NCBI GenBank assembly: GCA_950097015.1
Contig: CATNEN010000008.1
Location: 3,942,501 to 4,006,500, forward strand
From: Macrostomum hystrix
Taxonomy: Eukaryota; Platyhelminthes; Macrostomidae
Length of the DNA stretch: 64,000 bases
Reading direction: 5' to 3'
A model generated the notes under the pieces. It had not been told where the DNA came from. It saw only the letters and a program-made list of their open reading frames with translations, and did no database searches. This document shows, in pieces, positions 48,182-60,100 of this stretch. How positions within the stretch are numbered: the stretch's first letter is position 1; every line of letters begins with the position of its first letter. A program made the translations under genes and the position numbers.

Positions 48182-51100
48182 TTAGCCCTGGGTGGGGTAC
48201 AGCTCCTTAAAGATCTGCTTGTCGCCTTTGCTTTTAGAGAGCCATTGGTTGCAGTTGAAAACCCAGGATCGTCCGCTGGTGGTGTCCTTGACTGTGACCT
48301 TGGCTAACAACCAATCAGGTCGCAAGCCTGAGTTGTCATGCTCAATTCGGATCTTCTTCAGCTCGCCTGGAGATTGAAGTTCAAGTAAATATATATGATT
48401 AAAAGTATGATAATCAGATGCTTATGTGCGATAAAAGTGGGAGATTTGAAGCAATACTGATCAGAGGTAAGGTTTATACAGATGAGACAGTGAGGGTGGT
48501 TACAGTTTAGACAGTGAGGGTTACAGATGAGACAGTGAGGGTTACAGATGAGACAGTGAGGGTTACAGATGAGACAGTGAGGGTTACAGATGAGACAGTG
48601 AGGGTTACAGATGAGACAGTGAGGGTTACAGATGAGACAGTGAGGGTTACAGGTGAGACAGTGAGGGTTACAGATGAGACAGTGAGGGTTACAGATGAGA
48701 CAGTGAAGGTTCTGCCTCAACGACAGGCGAGGCATTGAAGATTACAGGCGAGGCATTGAAGATTACAGGCGAGGCATTGAAGATTACAGGCGAGGCATTG
48801 AAGATTACAGGCGAGGCATTGAAGATTACAGGCGAGGCATTGAAGATTACAGGCGAGGCATTGAAGATTACAGGCGAGGCATTGAATATTACAGGCGAGG
48901 CATTGAAGATTACAGGCGAGGCATTGAATGATACCAATTTTAGACAGTAATGGTTTAATTTCAGACCAAGAATGCTACAGGTGAGACTGCTAACTCACCC
49001 AGATCGCGGCACTCCATGAAAAACTTGTCAACCTGGTTGCGCTCAAACAGATCCCGACCTTTCTGTTTGAGCGGCGTGAGGCCTAGCTCGCCGAATTCGC
49101 CGAACATGTTCAGCGTAACGTTGGCGTTGGTGCCCGAGCCGAACTCGTCTCCAGTTTGTACCTCCACTTCGTATTTGATTACGCTGAGCTCTGATGAGTT
49201 GAATGGGGGTTTGCAGCAGTTTGAGATACTACCAGCGTATATGCAGTAACGTGCAGCTGTTTAACAATAGAATGACCACGGGGTATTTGAATCTTTTGTT
49301 TTGTATCTTTCTGTATTTAACCAATTGCCATGAATTCAGAAAACTAAAACACAAAAGCTAAAATTTTCCGCTCTATCCGAAGAGTCAACTTCCAAAATCA
49401 CAAAACATCGACATCGTCGAGATATTCAAGGATTATCGTCAGGTGTCTGGTGGCAAAAAAATAATATATTACAACAAAGTAAACAGAAAAACTATTGTTG
49501 ACTATTTTGGATTGATTATATCGATCATTTATACACTTTTGAACCGATGTGGATTCGCCAAATGGGTTTCAACAGAGCAATGTTGGTTTTCCATGTCACC
49601 AGGGTCTTCGACAAGAATCGCTGATTATCTCAACGATGCTGGCTGGCACGGCTTTGAAAGTTAGTTCATCTCAAAGGGTGGAAAATTTTGATTCAGATGG
49701 TGGACTTTCACGAAAATTAATCGGTCATTTGGTTTGGGAGCTGTCGTGAAGTAGGCAGTGGGAAATACCTTTCTGTCGTCTTTCTACTGTTAACAAAAAT
49801 TTTTATAAATAGGAAAGGTGGTAGCACAACAGTTATTGAACTGCGGATTGCAAAATAAACTCGAATAAAATATTATTGAATTGTTGAATTAGTCAGCTTA
49901 GATTGCTAGGCTTCTTATACTGGCTTTTTGTTAATTAAATTAAAACAAAAACTTCTCAAAAAGCTATTTTTCGAAGATTTCTAAGAAAAAAGTATAACTT
50001 AAAGCTACCGTTGAAGCCCTCATGTGAAATGACACAGAAAATTTATAAGAAGAGCTCTATTGCGACCGAGTGTCACCAAGAATATTTGTGGAATCATTGT
50101 CTATCGAACTGTACGCATACCACAGAATTTACCTCGAATTCTCTGACGCATGCAAGAACTCTGTTCTATTGACTTTAAATATTAGGGACTGGGGGACTGA
50201 AGCGCTAATTCGTCACACTCTCTCAAGGTCCTGAGTTCAAATCTGCGTCGAGGCTTAGTTCATGGCCTGACTGCAAGAAAAACATTAACAGCTTGTGTCA
50301 AAATTTTCGCTCATAAAAGGCCATCCCAGGTTTGCGTCTTGTAAGCAGGTGTTGAATTGAGCAAGATGACGTTTCTGAGCACTCACCCCGCTGCTTAGCG
50401 AGTCGTCCTTTTGTTCCTGTCTCCTTGAAGTCTTCAACCTCCACTTCGAGCCCCTCGTCGCGCCGGACCCTCTGTCTGATGGGAATCCACTCGTTGACGG
50501 GGAAGCGATACTCCGTACCCTTGGCGGTGTCAGTCACCAGCACCTGGAAGACGTGCCAGCGGGCCTTCTTGCCGGCTTCCTGCCGCACCGAGCGACCCTC
50601 CTGTTCTACGGCGCCGATGTGCAAAGAGCGCAGCCGGCCCAGATTTTTTGTCTTCAGCTTGAACACGTCGGTATCACCACGCTGAAATACCCGCTTGTCG
50701 CGGCTGTTCTCCATGAGGAACTCGCGGTTCATGGTGTCCGAGTCACCGTCGAGCATGATCCAGGCATTGTGCGACATGCCAGCCTCGGCCTTATCGCTGG
50801 TGGTCACGGAGATCTCGTAAGTTATCTTCTGACCAGTCTCTTCGCGCATCTCGCCCTTGGGCGTGTCGCAGGATAGATCTCGCTTGATCATCTTGTCATC
50901 TTTGCTCAACGAAAGCCACTTTCCGCACTGGAAGTCGTACGAGCGCTTCTTGCGCACGTCCTCCACAACGATGGAGTCCAGCTTCCAGTCTGAGCCAAAC
51001 CCGGTGTCGTCATGCCACACAGAGCAGCGGTAGAGGCCACCGAGGTCGATGAGCTCGAACTCAAACTCGTCCTTCTGGCCGGCTTGGAATGGACGGCGAT

Positions 51101-54100
51101 TCTCACTGACTGCCTTCTTCAATTGTAGATCGCCACTGTCGCCTAATTCACCGAAGAGTCTAATGTACACCTTGGCGTCGGTGCCGGAGCCTCGATCTTC
51201 TGAAGTCTTCACGGTAACGCGATACTTCACCTTGGACAGGACGGATTTGTTGTTGACGCGCGCTTCTAAGTCGACGTAGTCTTTGCCATCCTTGCCGATC
51301 CACTTGCCGCACTCGAATGTGTACACATCGGCCGAGTCGGTGTTTGTGAGGGTCACCCGGTCCACGAGCCATTTCTTGCGATGGCCCTTGCCGTCGTGGC
51401 CCAAGCGGATCTTGTGCACTGGGCCAACGTCTTCAACGTAGACCTGCAACACGTCGGGTGAGTTTTTTGAGTCATTAGCGTGGTGTGTCGAAGTCAGCAC
51501 GAAAAATTGACATCAGAGTAAAAAAGGCAGGGCAGAACTGTTTCATTGTATTGAATACCCTTTCACCTTAATGAGATCCCTGCGACCGCGCTCGAAGCGA
51601 GTCTCCTCCTTGTCCAGGTACAACGGCTCGGACTGGCCTTGCTTGCCGTAGACTGTGAGCATCACGCGACAGTCGGTGCCAGCGTCCTGTTGGTTGGCCG
51701 TCTCAACCAGGACCTCGTAGGGTACCTCTGAAACGTTAATTTTCGGGTTTTTACACTTTCCATTTCGTTGGCTTCGCGTCCAGAGGCTTTGAAGTATTGA
51801 ACGACGAGAAATGCATTTTACTGAACTCACTCGGCTTAAACGACACAATGGAATCTCCGTCGTCCTTCGTGAACTCGAACATGCGCACAGTCTTGCTATC
51901 GTCTTTGTCCTTGGCGAACCAGCATTTGCACTTTTGTGTGTACAACTTGCCCTGGACTGGCAGCTCGAGCCGGAACTCCTCCAGGTACCAGCCTTTGCCG
52001 GGCACAATGCCCTCATTGCCGATCTCCAGCCGGGTGACTTCGGCCAGTTTCAAGGCTTCGAATGAGAACTGCACGGTGCTGCCAGGCAGAAGAGCCTTGT
52101 CGGTGCCTTCCAACGGCAGATCCACCTGGCCCGTGTTCACCTCTTCGCGCTTTTGACGCCTTGACGAAGAGGACGCCGAGAGAGACTGCCTCCTGGACGA
52201 TGAAGTGGCGGAGGAGGACTCTTGCTGAGGCTGGTAGCCGTACAGGCGCACCCAGATGGGGCCTTCAGTGGCGCTGCCGCCCTTGACGCGGCCGGTGGTG
52301 AAGGTGATGTTGTAGTCGCCGGCTGCGAAGGCGGGTCAGATTATTGATATTATTTGCTCATCGAGGGTTTGATCTCCAGGGTTGGTGCTTAACTTAGGAC
52401 CATGATCTCCACCTAGCCTTTTTTTACCGCCTGCCCATATTATCTTACCTGAAGCTTGAGGTCGATAACACAACATCAGATGAGCAATTAGAGGCTAACT
52501 CACACTAACTTGATTGATCTGCAGGGTCATCCGGAGTAGTCGCACGGAAACTGAGCTGGAACATTCACACCTTTTGCTCTGTCTTGCCTTCCAAGCGGTT
52601 GTGTGGTTTTTGCTCACTAACCCAACAATTTTGAGCAAAAAAATGTTTTTTTAGCCATAGCAATTTCTTTCAGATTCTATAACTCGCCATGCACTCGATT
52701 TTAGGCACTTTGACAGACAAAAATGACGGAGTTGTGTGCTCATGCATTAACCCGAAACTGCTGCCTGACCCACAAAATAGTTTGGCAAACACGTCAAACT
52801 CACTCGGCCCCTCAGCGATTTTCTCCAAGGTTGACGAGGCCCTGCGCAGGCTGCCTCTCGGACTCTTGTCCCGCTCGACGCCGCTCAGACTCGAGCCCAG
52901 ACTGCGCATGCTGGACGCAGACGATGCCATGTCGCCTTCGTAGCCCTGAGCGTACACTGTCACCTGCAGCTTCTTGTCCTCCTTCTTCTTGGAGAGCCAG
53001 CGCTCGGCAAAGAAGGAGGTCTTCTCGCCGGTGGCCGTGTCTTGAACCTCGACGCGATCTAGGAACCAGTCAGAGAAGAAGCCTTTGTCGTTGTGCCGAA
53101 TCTTGATCTTGTAGAGCTTGCCAAGATCGATTGCCTCCCAGGTGAAGACATCTTCGTGGCCCTTCTCGAACTTGTCCGTGTAGGTCTCCGAGTTGATGAG
53201 TTCGCGCTCTCCAGTGTCGCCCTTTTCGCCGTAGATCGTCAGGAAGACGTCGGCGTTGGTTCCACCTCCGCTCTTGTCGCCGGTGAACACGTGCACCTTG
53301 TAGTTCTTCTTCTTCAGCGAGCCCTTGATATCCTTCTCGCGCCGCTTGCCCTTGCCACCGATTCTATCGTCCTCCTCAATGACCTTGTTGGGCACGAGCT
53401 CGCGAACGATTTCGCGATCGTCCTCGTCGCGAGCGAGCCAACGACCGCATGGGAATACATAGGTTGCCGAGGTCTGCGGGATTTGATGTCCTAGAAGTAG
53501 AAGAAGCGATAGAAGCGAAGCGGTGGAGCATTGCTAGAATTAAACTCACCTTTCCCTGCTTGAACTTGCGAATCTCCACCTTGTCGAGGTGCCATCCGGC
53601 GCGTAGACCCTCATCGTCGTGGCCAATGCGAATCTTCTCAATCGGATCGTCGACGTCTTCCAACTGTAAAGTTAAATTTATAAACCTTTTATCCAGTACT
53701 GCACCGTCTCAAACACACAGATAAATCATTGACGCACCTCCAAAACAAACTTGTCCACACTGCCTCGTTTGAACTTGCCAGACTTCTCCGTCTTGGGGCA
53801 AAGCTGCTTCTGCTCCGTCTGAGTCTCCTTGCCATAGATCTGAATGAACACGTTGGCGCTGGTGCCTGCGCCACTCTTGTCGGAGGTGTACGTTGTAATT
53901 CTCATAGGGCACGCCTGCGAAATGATTTGTCGTTTCGACATTTACGCTCGTACATTTGCTACTAAAAATAGCGAACGCTAGGCGACTTAAAATTCCCAAA
54001 CTAAATAGCTGCGATATGACGCGACGCATTTAACAGTAGACCACGCTATGGGGAAAGACCACAAGGGGGATATTTCAAATATCCACTGCCTACTTCACGA

Positions 54101-57100
54101 TAGCTCCCAAACCGAATGAACGTTGAATTCCACCATCTGAATCAAAATTTTTGCCTATTTCGATGAAAATACTTTCAAAGCCTCGTATTCGAAATACCCA
54201 CGTGGTCTTTCTACTTCCAGACGTCAGTCTGAAGTAATGAACAATGGGCGCAGACTCACGATTGGCATAGATCCGCGTCGCGCCCTGCTGCGGATAAAGC
54301 GTCTTCTCCAGCTGCCCGTCACCTTTACTCTTGCCGATCCATTCGCCGCAGGAAAACAGCCAGGAGGTTCCGAGTTTCGGACAGTCGATTTCAACCTTTT
54401 CGACGTACCAGTCAGGCCTGGGGTTCGCATTGTCGTGCCCCAGTTTGATCTTGCGCAGCTCGCCAATGTCAACTAGTTCGATTTCGAATTCGTCGCAGTG
54501 GCCGCGCTCGAATTTGTTTGAGTAGGTCTTGCTCTGCTGCAGCGGTATGACGCCAGAGTCGCCCGAGTCGCCGTGAAGAACGATGTGGCAGTTGGCGTCG
54601 GTGCCAGCTCCGAACACGTCGCCCGTGTAAACCTTCACGTGATAGGTCTCGGAAGCGGCTGCGAAATTTAATTTGAAGGGCGGTTGATCAAATAGAGACT
54701 TAAAGCAGGTGTTGCTTGACACCTTTTTGACCAGGTGTGCAGCTGACAGCAGAGCCGCAGCGGCTGAAGCAATACAGAGTTCAGTGTCTTGCTTGTTCCA
54801 CTAAAGTCGAGAATCGAACCTCCGACCTTCAAGTCGTGAGTCCGAACCACTGGCTACAACCCCTACAACTAAAATGAGTGCATTTCAATTTCGATATATA
54901 AGAAGTGTTTCTCGAAACTACATAGTAAATTAGGCCTGAATAATCAACAGAGAATATTAACGGGTAGGCATGCAGATTCCCCCATGCAGAATCTTTCCAG
55001 ATTCATTCTATTTGTATCAATAAAAACTGAACTGCTACTTGCTAATGAACATAAATTAGTGCTCATACAGGAAATGACAATCGTGCTGCCTGATGGTAGT
55101 GAACCATTTTCGTCGAGGCGAATGTAAATAGATGGATGGGGATTTTTTAATGGGCTTCAGGTGCACTTCACAATGTTAAAATTTTTTTCTTGATTTTTTA
55201 ACGGTACAAACAACAGCTTTCAACCTGCAGTGGTTTTGGCTGCGTCCTCCAGATCTGTAACTAAAAATGGGAGAAATCATCCTCAATGCGCCATTATCGC
55301 TTTTCACTTTAGAGAAACTCAACAACAGAAAAAATGCAACAAAAGGATTCAAGAATCAAAGAGTATATTAAAGAGTCGAGTAAAAGCCATTGGCGAAGGA
55401 ACATGTTAAAATAAAAAGCAAAGGAAAGAATGATTCGCTTCGTCTCAGAAAGGAACAGTGTTGGTAATCTCATGTCTAATAAAAATAGTATTTGGTGAAA
55501 CCTCTTGTAGACCCGCAGCCAGCGAGGAGGCAATTCTGCCCATTTCGCTGACTCCTGAGCACACACACACACACAGATACAGTACACTGGCACACGCTCA
55601 CACAGGTGTGTACATCTGCCCGGACTTTCTCATCGTCAGTCAGTGTACACTCTCAATGTGCCTTGGAGGTTGGCCCTCAAGGGCGTAAATTGCACGTCAA
55701 GCCACCAAGCCTTCTCTCCGCGGCTGCGCCCCAAATAAATGTGGCCTCGCCGCGGAATCGAGCTTAGGGACATTGGTGCGAGAGGCGAACGCGATAACCG
55801 CTCTGCAACTGACCTCCCAATCTCATGTCTCATTATCTCATAAAAAGTGAACTCACCCTTCTTCTCCAGCTTGAGCTTCTCATGCACATCCTTTCCCATG
55901 TGCGACTTGTCCATGGCGATGAGATCCCGGGAGATGTGCCCACCGTCGCGCGAGGTCGAGAGCCATTGGTGGCAGGGGAAGTAAACCTCCCGCTTGGCTT
56001 TGGGGTCGACGATGATCACGTGATCCAGGTACCAGTCCGCGCCACCGCCCTTATCGTCGTGCCGAATCTTTACTTTACGCAGCTCGCCCAGCTCCACAGC
56101 TTTCACCTTGAAGATGTCCTCATTGTTGCGCTCGAACTTGTTGCGATGGTTCTCGCTGTGGCTGAGCTCACGCTCGCCTGAATCAGCTTCGGAGCCGAAT
56201 ATTGTCAGGAAGACGTTGGCGTCGGTTCCAGCTCCGAGCTTGTCCCCCGTCTGCACACGGACCTCGTAAACCGATTCGGTGAGCCGAGACAGCGGCTTGC
56301 CATCCTTGGTGGTTGGCAGCAGTTCGCGCACGATTAGCTTGTCGTCTTCGTCCCGAGCCAACCAACGGTTGCAGTAGAACCAGTACTCCTCAACCACTTC
56401 CTCTTCGCCGTCGTCCTCACCACCTCCCACCCGCGTCCTCGCATCATAGTTAACATCGTCATCCTCTTCGTCATCTTCGTAATTGCTGACATCGCGTCGG
56501 GAGCCCCTAACTGACGGCGATCTTGCCGAGGAGCGACGACGAGACGCGGCGCCAACCGAGCTAGCGCGACGCGACTGCACCGATCGACGATCGTCAAAGT
56601 TTTCCTCATCGTCATCGTCCTCTACCTCGTCTTCGTTTGAGTAGCGACTGCCGCGACGGCTTGAAGCTGCAGCTGCGGACCGAACTGACTGGCGTCGCGA
56701 GCTAACACTGGGAGATCTCGAAGAGGAAGCCCCGTCAGCGCCGCGGCGACCTCGCCGATTGCGATTGTCGACCATCATGTCTTCGTCATCATCGTCGTCG
56801 AATTCATCCTCGTAGTCATTGTCAGCACGTTTGCCTCGCTTTCCAGCGACGCTGCCTCTCCCAGCCGCCGATTTCGGTCGGCGACGAGATGATGGTGCGG
56901 TGGCTGACGAAGCAGCTCGACGTGACGAAAAGTCGTCGTAGTCATTCTCATCGTCGCTGCGCCTGTCGTTGCGTGGCGCCAGTTTTGACTTTCGACGACT
57001 ACCACCGGCAGCAAGGCTCGCCCGAAGCCGTTTCGACCCCTGCATGGCGTGGCGTCGGATTACCACGTGATCCAAGAACCAACCGTCACCCATTCCCGTA

Positions 57101-60100
57101 CCGTCGTGGCCAATGCGCAGCTTTTGTATTGGTCCTACGTCGAGCAAGTCCAACTTGAACTTCTCCACTTTGCCCTGCTCAAAATTATCAGAGCGCGAGC
57201 GTAACGGAGTTTGCTCAGTTTTGAGACCGTCCTCGCCATAGATTTGAATGAAAACGTTGGCGTCCGTGCCAGCTCCCCGGCAGTTGCCTGTCTGCACGAT
57301 GATTTCGTAGGGTATTGCTGCAAGTGAAAAATGAAGTATTTTGTTTATTCAAATTGATGCACAGTTTCTAGAAGTTCTGCTGCATTGCGAAATTCTGAAT
57401 CATTATGTTTGATGTCTAAAAGATCAAAAACTACAAGCGTACTTCAAAAAAAGGACGAACTTCCCTTGTTCGTCTGAAAAAACTTTGCTTGTGGGTTTTA
57501 AGTTACAAAGTCTAAGAACTTTGCTACAAAGGAGTTGAATGAGTGCATGCTAGTCCCTACTTTTGTTTCCATTTGAACCGGGGAGCACGTCTTTCATCAG
57601 ACTAAACTTATGTATTACTACTCACTGTGCTCAATGTCCGTGACCTCGCTGACGTCAATATCCACCTCTAGTTTGCGATCCGCTTTGTCCGTGTCAAGCC
57701 AACGATGCGCCGCAAATGTGTACTGCTTGCCCTGCGATGGCACCGCGATGCGAACCCAGTCCAGGAACCAGCCGGCGTTCGGATTTGAGCCATCGTGACG
57801 AATCCGGATGCGCTCGAGCTGGAAGAGCGAAAATGAAATATTGAGATTTTCAAATTCACAAAGACTCAGGAATTTTATTTTTGGGGGACTTTGGTTTTAT
57901 ACTTTTGTACATATTGGTGGGGTTCGGACTACTTTGTAGTATGTTGGGTATCGATTGGTATATTTTGTTATGGTTTGTTAATCTATGGTATGGTTTGGTA
58001 CGGTTTGGTATCTTTCGGTGTGGTTTGGTATGGTTTAGTATGGTTTGGTATGGTTTGGTATGGTTTGGTATGGTTTGGTATGGTTTGGTATGGTTTGGCA
58101 TGGTTTGGTGTGGTTTGGTGTGGTTTCGTGTGGTTTGGTATGGTTTGGTGTGGTTTCGTGTGGTTTGGTATGGTTTGGTATGGTTTGGTATGGTTTGGTG
58201 TGGTTTGGTATGGTTTGTTATGGTTTGGTGTGGTTTGGTGTGGCTTGGTATGGCTTGGTATGGTTTGGTATGGTTTGGTATGGTTTGGTGTGGTTTGGTG
58301 TGGTTTCGTGTGGTTTGGTGTGGTTTGGTGTGATTTGGTGTGGTTTGGTATGGTTTGGTGTGGTTTGGTATGGTTTGGTATGGCTTGGTATGGTTTGGTA
58401 TGGTTTGGTATGGTTTGGTGTGGTTTGGTGTGGTTTCGTGTGGTTTGGTGTGGTTTCGTGTGGTTTGGTGTGGTTTGGTATGGTTTGGTATGGTTTGGTA
58501 TGGTTTGGTGTGGTTTGGTGTGGTTTCGTGTGGTTTGGTGTGGTTTGGTGTGATTTGGTGTGGTTTCGTGTGGTTTGGTGTGGTTTGGTGTGATTTGGTG
58601 TGGTTTGGTATGGTTTGGTGTGTTTTCGTGTGGTTTGGTATGGTTTAGAGAGGTATAAGCTTGTGTTTCAGCTTGGTTCGAAGTCTGATTTAGTTTGTTC
58701 TGGCTTGATCAGGTTTAATGTTGTGCGCCGTGGCTGCAAAGACAATGACACGATGCTGGTATCGATCAGATGCATACCGTTCCGATATCCGGGCTTTCCA
58801 ATCGGAATAGGTCGATCCGGTTCTGCTCGAATTTGTTGATCGCCGCATCGGAGGCTTTCAGTTGGCGTTCGCCAGTTTCACCCTTGTCGCCGAAGATGTT
58901 GATGAAGACGTTGGCGTCTGTGCCAGCTCCTAGCTTGTCGCCAGTCTTCACTGACACATTGTAAGTGAGCTCTGTGGGTGCCGAGTTTTTGGTAATCAAT
59001 ATGAGATCGTCGGGAGTGTCTTTTTTGTAAATAAAAGATGGATTCTTGGTTTTTGTTTCCTGAGCGAAGCTGATAACAATGAGACTCACTGTCTAACAAT
59101 GTGCCCGACGCTGTGAGATCCCGTTCAATGCAGCCGTCATCTGCTTTTGAGTCCAACCACCTGTCAAAGCAGAAGCAAATTTTCTAGAGTTACAAATATT
59201 AGCAAACCGAGTTTTCACTGAATGGTAGCTCGTACTTCGGAGAAAGATTGGGTTCATTGCTTTTAACTGCGCCCTCATCATTTTAAATTCAATGTGCTGC
59301 TGAGAACTGTTCAACTGATTGACTTTGATTATGATGACAAAATTTAATCTACAAATGGCATTTGTTTAACTGCAGTGTAGTTGAATCATTTATGCTTATT
59401 TTTTTCCGATGAATTCAATTATTGTCATGCTTCATTTACGTACGTAGTTATTAGAGAAAGGTGCAAATAAGCTTCGTAAATAGACTTCATCGTATTCAAC
59501 GTATTCAAAATTAGCTAGCCTGTCGATTGTTCCGAAGGAAAACGACGTGTACTTTTGTGTGTACACGGAACTGCTCGTTGTCTTAAGCCGTGTACCGCTC
59601 ACTGTTTTTCGTGCGCTATACGATTTTCTGTTCTTGGCTGTGTACTGCTTTGTGTATAACACTGTGTACAATCCTTTGGACTACACTGTACCCTGTCGTA
59701 TAGTGTACTACGCCATGTTGCAGCAATGTACACCCTGACAACTGTATGCGAAAGAAGCAGTTTTGATCAGAGAAGCCGGACCTGTCGCAGATGAAGTCCC
59801 ATTTATTGTCCGGTTGATCGTCCCTCCACACCGTCACCTTGTCGAGGAACCAGCCGCTGCCGGCATTTTTACCATCGTGCCCGATGCGCACCTTGTCGAT
59901 GCGCTTGCCTAGTCCGACCGCTTCGATGATGAACTCATCCTCCTGCGGAGGGAGACAGGCAGAGTCCGTGGACAATGGCTAGTGTTGGGCGCGTTACTCA
60001 TTACCAATTTTATAACGATCGTTACTTTTCTGCAACGTTTCTTTTTCCCGTTGCCATGGGCTGGTAACGAAAATGATGGTAACGAGTCGTTATCAACAGT

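Noticed and set aside
57891-58648. 220-codon frames of VWYGLVWFG repeats
   Set aside because: Translation of the 10-bp TGGTATGGTT array in a LOXHD1-like intron.
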